From the NCBI GenBank assembly GCA_023248615.1, contig JAHFEI010000082.1, positions 1-7,965 on the forward strand: a stretch of 7,965 nt of DNA. Reading direction: 5' to 3'. The position numbers and the translations under genes were made by a program. The notes under the pieces were generated by a model. It made no database searches, was not told the DNA's origin, and saw only the letters and a program-made list of their open reading frames with translations. Positions 1-6,976 of this stretch are shown here, piece after piece; positions within the stretch are counted from its first letter, which is position 1; each line of letters starts with the position of its first letter. This DNA is from Nitrospinales bacterium. GTDB lineage: Bacteria > Nitrospinota_A > UBA7883 > JACRGQ01.

Positions 1-135
1 GTTTGGGAAATCTGCTCCGAGAACAACGACATACCGCTTTGGCTACTGACCATGTATAACAGCGGCAGGAGGCTGGACAAATTGCGCATCGGCGACGTAA
101 TACGGATTCCCGTCATTGAGCGAAGGGAATCGTAA
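1..135 (+). CDS. LysM-domain protein, C-terminal end (partial, 5' end outside window)
   Basis: The frame is open from the first base of the window and ends at TAA (133-135), giving the last 44 residues of a protein. The residues VWEIC, then NDIPLWLLTMYN, then LRIGDVIRIPVI match the second half of a LysM peptidoglycan-binding module: the start of a helix after W, a Y/N turn, and the closing L-x-x-G-x-x-I-x-I-P strand. LysM modules bind N-acetylglucosamine-containing glycans, and in Gram-negative bacteria they occur on periplasmic or outer-membrane cell-wall enzymes such as lytic transglycosylases. Only this module is visible, so the catalytic part, if any, cannot be named. It lies 86 bases upstream of mreB on the same strand, which fits a cell-envelope neighbourhood. 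The LysM call is fairly sure; the full protein identity is unknown. Confidence 0.7.
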   Translation, partial: VWEICSENNDIPLWLLTMYNSGRRLDKLRIGDVIRIPVIERRES

Positions 136-141
136 ACATCG

Positions 142-161
142 GGCGGGATGTTGCGCCCGCC
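142..161 (+). other. GC-rich stem-loop between the LysM gene and mreB
   Basis: GGCGGG (142-147) pairs perfectly with CCCGCC (156-161) around an 8-base loop, six bases after the LysM gene stop. No run of T follows (the next bases are ATGAAATACTG), so it is not a standard intrinsic terminator. It could be a weak or factor-assisted terminator, or a 3'-end stabilising hairpin. The rest of the 136-221 gap shows no convincing promoter. A TTGCTG/TATGAA pair near 178-205 matches sigma-70 boxes poorly, so mreB may be transcribed from upstream or from an unrecognised promoter. Confidence 0.35.
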
Positions 162-221
162 ATGAAATACTGATACATTGCTGGAATTGTTTAACAGGTT
201 ATGAATTGGTGAAAGGCTACA

Positions 222-1244
222 ATGATTTTTGACTCGCTTTTGGGTATGTTTTCAAACGACTTGGCGATGGATTTAGGTACCGCCAATACGCTGGTATTCG
301 TGCGCGGCAAGGGGATAGTGCTGAGGGAGCCATCGGTCGTTGCGGTACACGCGGAAAGCAAAAAAGTAATCGCCGTGGGGCATGACGCTAAAAAGATGCT
401 AGGCCGCACGCCCGGCTCCATAGTTGCGCTCAGGCCGATGAGGGACGGGGTTATTGCGAACTTCGAGTATACCGAGGCGATGATCCGCCACTTCATCCAG
501 AAAGTGCATAACAGGAAAACCCTGATAAAACCCAAAATGATAATAGCGGTGCCATCCGGCATCACACAGGTGGAAAAAAGGGCCGTGCGCGATTCCGCCC
601 TAAGCGCGGGTGCGCGGCATGTGTTCCTTATCGAGGAGCCTATGGCGGCGGCTATCGGAGTTGGATTGCCGATAGAAAGCCCGTCCGGCAATATGATACT
701 GGATATTGGTGGCGGCACCACCGAAGTAGCCGTAATATCCCTCTCCGGCATAGTCTACTCCGCCTCTGTGCGGGTGGCAGGCGACGAGTTGGACGAAGCG
801 ATAGTGACCTACATGAAACGCAAGTACAACCTTCTCATCGGCGAACGGATGGCGGAAGACATAAAAATAAACCTCGGCTCGGCATACCCGATGGAGGAAA
901 GAAAGACAATGGAAGTAAAGGGCCGCGACCTCGTGGCTGGCATACCCCGCACGCTCGTCATCCATGACGAGGAGGTTCGGGAGGCATTGAGCGAAGTGGT
1001 ATCCGTCATTGTGGACACGGTTAAAACAGCGCTTGAGAGAATACCGCCAGAACTTGCCGCAGACATAGTGGACAAGGGTATCGTCCTTGCCGGCGGAGGG
1101 GCTCTTTTAAGGGGCTTGGAAAAATTGCTCTGTGAACAGACGGGGTTGCCCATAATTGTGGCGGAAGACCCTCTTTCCGCCGTCGCCATGGGTGTGGGAA
1201 GGACACTTGAAGAACCCGAACTCCTCAAGCAGGTCGCCATATAG
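222..1244 (+). CDS. mreB: Rod shape-determining protein MreB (actin-like)
   Basis: The product is 340 residues, the usual length for MreB, the bacterial actin homologue. It polymerises on the inner face of the membrane with ATP and guides lateral cell-wall synthesis with MreC, MreD, RodZ, PBP2 and RodA. Actin-fold nucleotide motifs are in order: phosphate-1 loop around MDLGTANTLVFVRG (16-29), AVPSGIT (109-115), IEEPMAAAIG (137-146), phosphate-2 loop DIGGGTTE (161-168), GERMAEDIK (207-215) and the adenosine motif LAGGGALLRGL (289-299). The N-terminus (MIFDSLLGMF) is hydrophobic, as expected for membrane contact. The ATG start is supported by AAAGG at 212-216, five bases upstream. It is the first gene of mreBCD. 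mreC follows after an unusually structured 90-base gap, which may set the relative amount of MreC. Nothing in the sequence looks broken. Confidence 0.97.
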   Translation: MIFDSLLGMFSNDLAMDLGTANTLVFVRGKGIVLREPSVVAVHAESKKVIAVGHDAKKMLGRTPGSIVALRPMRDGVIANFEYTEAMIRHFIQKVHNRKTLIKPKMIIAVPSGITQVEKRAVRDSALSAGARHVFLIEEPMAAAIGVGLPIESPSGNMILDIGGGTTEVAVISLSGIVYSASVRVAGDELDEAIVTYMKRKYNLLIGERMAEDIKINLGSAYPMEERKTMEVKGRDLVAGIPRTLVIHDEEVREALSEVVSVIVDTVKTALERIPPELAADIVDKGIVLAGGGALLRGLEKLLCEQTGLPIIVAEDPLSAVAMGVGRTLEEPELLKQVAI

Positions 1245-1334
1245 CCGCCTCCCGAAAGGGAGTAGGCCAGAGCCGAACCGAGCGGCTGCAAGGCATGTGG
1301 CACTCCCTATGACCGAAAACCCTGTACCCGCTCC
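1245..1334 (+). promoter_or_regulatory. Structured mreB-mreC intercistronic region with alternative hairpins
   Basis: Hairpin A is CTCCC (1249-1253), a GAAA tetraloop, then GGGAG (1258-1262). Hairpin B uses the same right arm: AGGGAGT (1257-1263) pairs perfectly with ACTCCCT (1302-1308), and GCC (1266-1268) pairs with GGC (1299-1301) after a 2-base bulge. B encloses a further stem, AGCCG (1271-1275) with CGGCT (1283-1287). A and B cannot form together. No T-tract follows either, so they are not classic terminators. A nine-codon frame (MTENPVPAP) starts at 1309, directly after hairpin B, and its TGA overlaps the mreC ATG. Possible roles are mRNA processing or stability, or control of mreC translation. 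The pairing is read directly from the bases; function is inference. Confidence 0.4.
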
Positions 1335-2195
1335 ATGAACCGCCTCTTCAGGAAGTACCAGAACCTAACGCTCCTTATATGCCTTTTGCTCTTATCCGCT
1401 ATCCTTTTATCCAACAATATCAAGGAGCAGCGCCATGCCAACTTAATGGAACGCACGGTGCTGGCGCTTATCTCTCCGCTCCAGGACGGCGTTACATCCG
1501 GTATCAGAAACCTGCTGAGCGCATGGAACCACTATTTCTACCTTGTCGATACCGCAAAAGAAAACGAGGAATTGCGGGACATGTTCCACGAGCAGATGTT
1601 CAAAAATAACGCTCTCCGCGAAGAACTTAAAAAATTCCGCCGAGTTGAGGCGCTTACAACCAAAAGCCCCCCGCAGATAGGCGAAAACCCTATAGTGGCA
1701 AAAGTGGTGGCATGGGATGCCACGAATGTGGCCCGAACCGTCGTCATAGACCGTGGCTCCGAAAGAGGCGTTAAGGAGGGCATGATAGTCCTGAACCATC
1801 TGGGGCTTGTCGGCAGGATAGTAGCCGTAACAAAACGCGCATCCAGGGTATTGCTGATAACAGACGCAAGGAGCGCCGTGGATACCTATGTACAACGAAG
1901 CAGAGCCAGGTGCATTGTGGTCGGTGAAAACGGCAAAACATGCGCGATAAAGTACCTTTCCGTAAAAGAAGACGTAAAGGAAGGGGACGTACTGATAGCA
2001 TCAGGCCAAGGAGGAATCTACCCGCAGGGGCTGAGGATTGGCGCCATATCAATGCTAGAGGCTGGCTCCAGCAAGCTCTTCTTCAGGGCGGAGATGGCTC
2101 CCCTAGCCAATATTGAGCATCTGGAAGAGGTGATTGTAACCGGCCTGCCCGCAGACTCGAAACTGGATATGGCTCCGGCGGAAACAGAGGACTGA
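1335..2195 (+). CDS. mreC: Rod shape-determining protein MreC
   Basis: MreC is a bitopic inner-membrane protein whose periplasmic part oligomerises and activates PBP2/RodA, linking MreB to wall synthesis. The 286-residue product has the expected plan. A short cytoplasmic RKYQ tail is followed by one membrane segment at about 11-26. A coiled coil is predicted at about 73-107 (ENEELRDMFHEQ and NNALREELKKF). The beta-rich MreC domain runs from about 118 to 270, with V-I-D-R-G-S-E-x-G-V-x-x-G-M (137-150), LITDARSAVD (174-183) and ASGQGGIYPQGLRIG (222-236). The ATG at 1335 is the only usual start after an in-frame TAG at 1263, but no Shine-Dalgarno is seen before it. The start overlaps the TGA of a nine-codon upstream frame, so reinitiation is possible. 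The stop overlaps the mreD start (TGATG). Confidence 0.95.
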   Translation: MNRLFRKYQNLTLLICLLLLSAILLSNNIKEQRHANLMERTVLALISPLQDGVTSGIRNLLSAWNHYFYLVDTAKENEELRDMFHEQMFKNNALREELKKFRRVEALTTKSPPQIGENPIVAKVVAWDATNVARTVVIDRGSERGVKEGMIVLNHLGLVGRIVAVTKRASRVLLITDARSAVDTYVQRSRARCIVVGENGKTCAIKYLSVKEDVKEGDVLIASGQGGIYPQGLRIGAISMLEAGSSKLFFRAEMAPLANIEHLEEVIVTGLPADSKLDMAPAETED

Positions 2196-2701
2196 TGGTA
2201 CCTTTCACCACCGCAGTTGTTTTCCTCTTCCTTTTCGTACTCCAAACCAGCGTGTCCAAAATGTTCGGCTGGACTGCCCCAGACGTTCCACTTCTCGCCT
2301 CCATATACTTTGGACTGCGCTACATGAAAACCGCCGGGTGGCAGGCTGGAATTTTATCCGGCCTTTTGCAAGATGTGAGTTCTTTCGGGCTTACGGGGAT
2401 AAATATACTTTCCAAGGGATTGTGCGGCATGGGAACAGGGCTACTTATGGAAAACCATTTTATAGACCGGGAAACGCCGGTAACGTGGGTCATACTTATA
2501 TTCTTAAGCACGGGGTTAAACCAGGCTATCCTCCTGGGATACACCGCCAGCTTTTTCGACGCGCAGGTATCCTTCTGGGCAGGGTTTTGGGCGGCGCTGG
2601 GACAGGCGTTTGTAAACCTGCTACTGGGCCTTCCGTTATTCTCCACACTGATATGGCTGGAAGCCAGGATGCGCCGGATGCTGGGGATAAGACAAGCTTA
2701 A
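2195..2701 (+). CDS. mreD: Rod shape-determining protein MreD
   Basis: MreD is a small polytopic inner-membrane protein of the elongasome that binds MreC and modulates its activation of PBP2. The 168-residue product is highly hydrophobic, with about five membrane segments (roughly 4-20, 29-44, 49-59 joined to 68-85, 97-117 and 125-154) and a basic C-terminal tail (EARMRRMLGIRQA). The family pattern D-x-x-L near the second segment, followed by G-x-x-x-G-L-L-x-D, appears as DVPLL (30-34) and GILSGLLQD (52-60). Its ATG shares a base with the mreC stop. AGAGGA (2186-2191) lies three bases upstream, so it is probably coupled to mreC. The usual next genes mrdA and rodA are absent; trpC faces it with 28 bases between stops. 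The family is poorly conserved in sequence, but position, length and topology make the call strong. Confidence 0.9.
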   Translation: MVPFTTAVVFLFLFVLQTSVSKMFGWTAPDVPLLASIYFGLRYMKTAGWQAGILSGLLQDVSSFGLTGINILSKGLCGMGTGLLMENHFIDRETPVTWVILIFLSTGLNQAILLGYTASFFDAQVSFWAGFWAALGQAFVNLLLGLPLFSTLIWLEARMRRMLGIRQA

Positions 2702-2729
2702 CGCCAGATACCCGCCTCTTTCCCGCAAG

Positions 2730-3524
2730 CTAATGCGCCAGCAGGTGTGCCAGCGTTGCGCCGGGGTCGTTTTCCTTCATCAACGATGTGCCCACAAGAA
2801 ACGCATCCACCCCTATCTTTTCCATGGCCGACATGGTGTGGCTATCCCGGATGCCGCTTTCGCTTACAAGCAGGCGGGCATTTTTGACCATCTTCGCCAG
2901 CCTCTTCGTCGTGTCGGTATCAACCGCAAGGTTCTTGTCCTTAAAATTACGGTTGTTTATCCCAACGCTCTGGCGAGACACGGGCAGGTACTCCAGTTCC
3001 CCCTCGTCATGCACTTCCAACAGCGTTTCAATACCGGCATCTTGTGCCACAGCAATCATTTCGTGAAACTCCGTTTTCGACGCAAAATTAACCGCCATTA
3101 ACAGCACGGCATCCGCCCCGTGTGCGCGGGCCTCGTAAACCTGGTATGGGTCTACAATGAAATCCTTTCGCAACACCGGGATGGAAACCGCATCGCGCGC
3201 CAACGCAAGGCACGAAAGGGAACCTCCGAAAAATATCGTATCGGTAAGCACGGAAAGCGCGGCGGCTCCTGCGGCCTCGTAACCCTTCGCTATCGCCACG
3301 GGGTCGAACTCCCTGCGAAACTGCGCATTGCCGGGCGAAATACGCTTTATCTCCGCTATCACCTTGTGGGTGGAGCCGCAAGCCAGTATCCCACCGGCAA
3401 ACGGACGGGTTGCGGGAGCGGAAGCCGCCATCCTGCGCATGTCGCCCAAAGGCACCGCCCGTTTTTGGTGGCGCACCTCCTCGGCCTTGGTATCCAGTAT
3501 CTTCTTCAACAACGGGTGAATCAT
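2730..3524 (-). CDS. trpC: Indole-3-glycerol phosphate synthase
   Basis: TrpC closes 1-(2-carboxyphenylamino)-1-deoxyribulose 5-phosphate to indole-3-glycerol phosphate, with loss of CO2 and water, in cytoplasmic tryptophan synthesis. The 264-residue product is a single (beta/alpha)8 barrel of normal length with no TrpF fusion. Residues matching the known catalytic set are present: E58 and K60 (AEIK), S63-P64, K120 (LRKDFI), E170 (LLEVHD), N190 (GINNRN) and S223 (SESGI). The phosphate-binding end GTSLM (245-249) is also intact. The loop after S63-P64 reads GNAQFRREFDP, where most homologues have SKG. The start is supported by GGGA (minus strand, 3533-3530) five bases before the ATG, and the ATG overlaps the ubiD stop by four bases (ATGA). 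It is last in the gpmI-ubiD-trpC operon and apart from other trp genes, at least within this window. Confidence 0.95.
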   Translation of the reverse strand: MIHPLLKKILDTKAEEVRHQKRAVPLGDMRRMAASAPATRPFAGGILACGSTHKVIAEIKRISPGNAQFRREFDPVAIAKGYEAAGAAALSVLTDTIFFGGSLSCLALARDAVSIPVLRKDFIVDPYQVYEARAHGADAVLLMAVNFASKTEFHEMIAVAQDAGIETLLEVHDEGELEYLPVSRQSVGINNRNFKDKNLAVDTDTTKRLAKMVKNARLLVSESGIRDSHTMSAMEKIGVDAFLVGTSLMKENDPGATLAHLLAH

Positions 3525-5359
3525 GTTATTCCCAGTTTAGGCCAAATCAAGTCGATTTTCGACTTCGTAACTCCATCCATCTCTATATCATCCGGCCACT
3601 CGCGATCATGCCCTTCCCCCGCAACCTTTTTCGTAGCGTCTATTCCCAGCCCACCGCCATACCGCACCATATCCCTCCGCGGGTCTGCGTTGTTAAACAG
3701 CTTCCATGTTACCGCCGAGAGGTCAGCCGGACGGATATCCCTATCCACCACCACCACGATATTCGCCATTTGCCCCGCTGGGCCTTCCAGGATGCTACGC
3801 GCAAAAGCCTTCGCCTCCCCTGCCCGCTTTTTATCAATAGCGCAAACCAGAGCCCGGTTGCGCGTTTCCTTTTCCGGAATGAAAAACGAAAGCCCGCCAT
3901 GTTTTTTGCACTCTGCCAAAACCGTATTTTCGTCCACGGGCGCAAGGTTGGGTTGGCTCCGCGCCTTTTCGCCGCCGCTTCGCGCAGTGGCATCCAACCC
4001 CAGCTTCGACCCCCGCATCGGATACGGCGAAGAGTGGTCTAGCACATCCAGTATCCCCTCGCTGTAGAACATATCCTCTTCGATATCGAGGTTGACAATA
4101 AGCGTGCGGAAGACGTTTTGGTAATCGTGTACGTCCACCCCCTCGTCCACGGCAAGGATCATTTTCGCAAAACTCATCTGCCCCGCTCCCCACATTGCGT
4201 TCATCAGGCGGTGGGCGGCGGCGGGGAAACGTTTTTCCATGGAAACTATAACGCAGTTGTGGAAAACCCCTTCCCACGGCAAGTCCATATCCACTATCTC
4301 CGGATTTACGGTGCGCAACATCGGCAGGAATATATCGCTTGTGGCGCGCCCCATGTAACAGTCCTCCATAGGAGGCTTGCCTACTATAGTGGTGAAATAG
4401 ACCGGTTTTTTGCGGTGCGTAACGGCAGTAACGTGGAATACCGGGTAATAGTCGGCCAACGAATAATAGCCGGTGTGGTCGCCGAACGGCCCCTCAATAC
4501 GAAACTCCTCGTCCGGGTCCACATACCCTTCCAGCACTATCTCCGCATCGGCTGGCACCCACATGTCCACAGTTTTACATTTCACCAGCCGCACTGGCGT
4601 TTTGCGTATCAGCCCGGCAAGCAGCAACTCGTCTATCCCGCGCGGCATCGGAGCTGTGGCGGCATAGGTCACCACCGGTTCCGTGCCGATAGCCACCGCT
4701 ACCGGCATTTTCAACCCTGCCTTTTTGTATTCGTGGAAATTGTGCGCCCCATCCTTGTGGATATGCCAGTGCATGCCCGTAGTTTTCTTATCGAATATTT
4801 GCAGGCGGTACATCCCCAAGTTCCTGCGACCATCCAGCGACTTCGTGAAAACCAGCGGAAACGTGACAAACCTTCCCGCATCATGCGGCCAGCATTGCAG
4901 TACCGGCAATATGGAAAGGTCTACATCGTTCCCCACATGCGCCACTTCCTGGCATGGCGCAGGGCCGGATATTTTTTTAGGCGGGAACTTGCCCAACTCA
5001 AAAAGAGTGGAAAGCATCCTAAGCTTGTCCCCCAGCGATTCCGGGGGAGCCATGCGGAGTAGCCCCTCTATCTGGCTCGAAATCTCCCGGATGTCGGATA
5101 CGCCCATAGCCATGGCCATCCTGCGATGGCTTCCGAAAGCGTTTATCAAAACCGGCATGGAACTGCCTTCCACGTTTTCGAAGAGGAGCGCCTTGCCTCC
5201 ACCGGGGCTTTTGCTTACCCTGTCGGCGATTTCCGTTATCTCCAGCAACGGGCTTACCCGCTCCTTTACGCGGATGAGTTCGCCGCACGATTCAAGCGCG
5301 GAAATAAACTCGCCCAGGTTTTCCCATGCCCTCCTGCGGGGCTGTGTCCCAACGCTCAT
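3521..5359 (-). CDS. ubiD: UbiD-family prenylated-FMN (de)carboxylase, long form
   Basis: UbiD-family enzymes use prenylated FMN (made by UbiX) to decarboxylate aromatic or unsaturated acids. Likely roles are ubiquinone synthesis or a late decarboxylation in futalosine-type menaquinone synthesis; the sequence alone does not decide. The frame is open further upstream, but the ATG at 5359 is preferred. It overlaps the gpmI stop as ATGA and gives 612 residues starting MSVGTQ. The upstream ATG at 5440 would add 27 unfamiliar residues inside gpmI. Visible family motifs are NLGMYR (180-185), MHWHIHKDGAHNFHEY (196-211), AEIVLEGY (272-279), EGPFGDHTGYY (289-299) and GSKLGLDAT (450-458). R185, E289 and D294 fit the conserved catalytic triad. 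The protein is about 115 residues longer than E. coli UbiD because its C-terminal domain appears twice (about 366-464 and 499-582). No ubiX is in the window. Confidence 0.9.
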   Translation of the reverse strand: MSVGTQPRRRAWENLGEFISALESCGELIRVKERVSPLLEITEIADRVSKSPGGGKALLFENVEGSSMPVLINAFGSHRRMAMAMGVSDIREISSQIEGLLRMAPPESLGDKLRMLSTLFELGKFPPKKISGPAPCQEVAHVGNDVDLSILPVLQCWPHDAGRFVTFPLVFTKSLDGRRNLGMYRLQIFDKKTTGMHWHIHKDGAHNFHEYKKAGLKMPVAVAIGTEPVVTYAATAPMPRGIDELLLAGLIRKTPVRLVKCKTVDMWVPADAEIVLEGYVDPDEEFRIEGPFGDHTGYYSLADYYPVFHVTAVTHRKKPVYFTTIVGKPPMEDCYMGRATSDIFLPMLRTVNPEIVDMDLPWEGVFHNCVIVSMEKRFPAAAHRLMNAMWGAGQMSFAKMILAVDEGVDVHDYQNVFRTLIVNLDIEEDMFYSEGILDVLDHSSPYPMRGSKLGLDATARSGGEKARSQPNLAPVDENTVLAECKKHGGLSFFIPEKETRNRALVCAIDKKRAGEAKAFARSILEGPAGQMANIVVVVDRDIRPADLSAVTWKLFNNADPRRDMVRYGGGLGIDATKKVAGEGHDREWPDDIEMDGVTKSKIDLIWPKLGIT

Positions 5360-6900
5360 CCGGCTATCAACGGCTTTCCGGTCATCTCCGCCGGTTGTGG
5401 GATGCCCATCAGTTTCAGCATCGTGGGGGCGATATCGCACAACGCTCCGCCGTCCGTTACCAGCGTTAGCGGCTTCGGCCCGTAAACGTAAAACGGTACC
5501 GGGTTTGTGCTGTGCGATGTTACAGGCTGGTTATCCTTGTCCAGCATCTGCTCTATGTTGCCATGGTCTGCCGTAATAATGAGGTATCCCCCCGCTTTCT
5601 TTACCGCCTCCATAATCCTGCCAACACACACGTCCACTATTTCCACCGCTTGCAACGCGGCTGGAAATACTCCGGTATGCCCCACCATATCGCCGTTTGC
5701 GAGGTTGACGATAACGGCGGGAAACTTTCCGGAAACGACGGCATCCACAACCCCGTCCGTCACCTCCACGGCACTCATCTCCGGCTTTAAATCGTAGGTA
5801 CCCACATGCGGAGAAGGGACAAGCCTGCGGGTTTCCCCCTCGTAAACCGTTTCCAGCCCGCCGTTGAAAAAGAACGTCACATGCGCATACTTTTCGGTTT
5901 CAGCGGTGCGGAATTGCGGAATACCAAGATGCGATAATACTTCGCCCAGCCCGTTCGCTGGTGGCTTGGTGTTAAACGCCACGGGAAAGTTGAAATCCTC
6001 GCTATAATCGGTCAGGCAACAAATCTTGGCGCTCACCCTTTTGGGCCTTTTAAAGCCGGCAAAATTTTCCTCCGAGAAGGCGCGTATAATCTCGCGCACA
6101 CGGTCGGCACGGAAATTAAAAAACTGCACCACATCGCCATCGCCTATAAGGCCCAGCGGTTTCCCGCCGCTATCGACCATCACCGTAGGCGCTATGAACT
6201 CATCCGTAACGCCACCAGCATAAGAGGAACTAACAGCCTCCACCGGGTCAAGCGCTGTGGCTCCGCGACCCATAACAAAAGCATCGTACGCCTTCTCGAC
6301 CCTGTCCCAACGGTTATCGCGATCCATGCCCCAATACCTGCCGCACACGGTGGCCACCTTCCCCACCCCGGCGCTACGCATCATTTCCGCCAGTTGCCGC
6401 ATGTACTCTATGCCGCTGTTTGGCGGCGTATCCCGACCATCCATAAGGGCGTGGACAAAAACATCCGTCAGCCCTTCCTGCTTGGCCTTCTTCAGAAAAG
6501 CCTCCAAATGGCTTATGTGGCTATGCACACCGCCATCCGAGAGCAAACCTATAAGGTGGTATTTGGCGCGGGATCGCAGGGCCGTTTTCATTCCATCGTC
6601 TATCACCTCGTTGGTAAAAAATGCGCCTTCCTTGATAGCATGGTTTATCTTCGGCAACTCCTGCCGGACAACCCGACCAGCTCCTATATTGAGATGGCCC
6701 ACCTCCGAGTTGCCCATCTGTCCGTCTGGCAAGCCCACATGTTCGCCGGAGGCGTTTATGCTGATAGGCGGATAGTTGGCGTTAAGATAATCGAAATTCG
6801 GCGTGTTAGCCGCCCGTATCGCGTTGCCGAAATCGCTTTCGCTCTGCCCCCACCCATCCAGGATACAAAGCGCTACCGGAGAAAATTTGTCGTTCTTCAT
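5356..6900 (-). CDS. gpmI: 2,3-bisphosphoglycerate-independent phosphoglycerate mutase
   Basis: This cytoplasmic, manganese-dependent enzyme of the alkaline phosphatase superfamily interconverts 3- and 2-phosphoglycerate in glycolysis and gluconeogenesis. The 514-residue length is typical. All expected active-site residues are visible: D15 (LDGWG), the phospho-acceptor S65 (GNSEVGH), H126 (GGVHSH), D154/R156/D157 (DGRDTPP), R188 and R194 (GRYWGMDRD), R264 and R267 (FNFRADR), K337 (EKYAH), D404 and H408 (NGDMVGHTG), D445 and H446 (TADHGN), and H463. The ATG at 6900 is the first start after an in-frame TAA at about 6921-6919, and the N-terminus MKNDKFSPVALCILDGWG is family-like. The Shine-Dalgarno is weak (GGTG very close to the ATG). 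It heads the operon with ubiD and trpC, and its TGA overlaps the ubiD ATG. Confidence 0.97.
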   Translation of the reverse strand: MKNDKFSPVALCILDGWGQSESDFGNAIRAANTPNFDYLNANYPPISINASGEHVGLPDGQMGNSEVGHLNIGAGRVVRQELPKINHAIKEGAFFTNEVIDDGMKTALRSRAKYHLIGLLSDGGVHSHISHLEAFLKKAKQEGLTDVFVHALMDGRDTPPNSGIEYMRQLAEMMRSAGVGKVATVCGRYWGMDRDNRWDRVEKAYDAFVMGRGATALDPVEAVSSSYAGGVTDEFIAPTVMVDSGGKPLGLIGDGDVVQFFNFRADRVREIIRAFSEENFAGFKRPKRVSAKICCLTDYSEDFNFPVAFNTKPPANGLGEVLSHLGIPQFRTAETEKYAHVTFFFNGGLETVYEGETRRLVPSPHVGTYDLKPEMSAVEVTDGVVDAVVSGKFPAVIVNLANGDMVGHTGVFPAALQAVEIVDVCVGRIMEAVKKAGGYLIITADHGNIEQMLDKDNQPVTSHSTNPVPFYVYGPKPLTLVTDGGALCDIAPTMLKLMGIPQPAEMTGKPLIAG

Positions 6901-6946
6901 GCACCAATTGTACTTTTTTTAAGGGCATACTCCCAACACAAGTTTT

Positions 6947-6976
6947 ATAATAAAGGTTTCGACCAAGATATCCCAA
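6947..6976 (-). promoter_or_regulatory. Probable sigma-70-type promoter of the gpmI-ubiD-trpC operon
   Basis: On the minus strand, TTGGGA (6976-6971, 4 of 6 to TTGACA) is followed after 18 bases by TATTAT (6952-6947, 5 of 6 to TATAAT). The predicted start near 6940 would leave a 5' leader of about 40 bases before the gpmI ATG. Position and spacing are good, but the -35 box is weak and the region is AT-rich, so chance matches are possible. Confidence 0.4.

Noticed and set aside
1156..1338. A 60-codon plus-strand frame spanning the mreB end and the gap to mreC
   Set aside because: It overlaps conserved mreB coding sequence, its translation is rich in P, R and S without any motif, and only its last nine codons are of possible interest for mreC coupling.
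2702..2729. Terminator in the mreD-trpC gap (AGCTT near 2694 and AAGCT near 2727 are complementary)
   Set aside because: The pairing is five bases with a loop of about 28 bases and no T-run on either strand.
5360..5440. Upstream extension of ubiD by 27 residues to an ATG at 5440
   Set aside because: It lies wholly within the gpmI coding region, has no family similarity, and the ATG at 5359 forms a clean ATGA overlap with the gpmI stop, as at the ubiD-trpC junction.
3120..5576. Long plus-strand open frames opposite trpC, ubiD and gpmI (for example 3120-4067, 4118-5062, 4683-5576)
   Set aside because: They are antisense to genes with clear, complete protein-family matches and show no recognisable domains; their translations look like shadow frames.
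6946..6951. Perfect TATAAT on the plus strand as a promoter for plus-strand transcription
   Set aside because: No acceptable -35 box lies 16-19 bases upstream. The same bases are better explained as the -10 element of the gpmI promoter on the minus strand.
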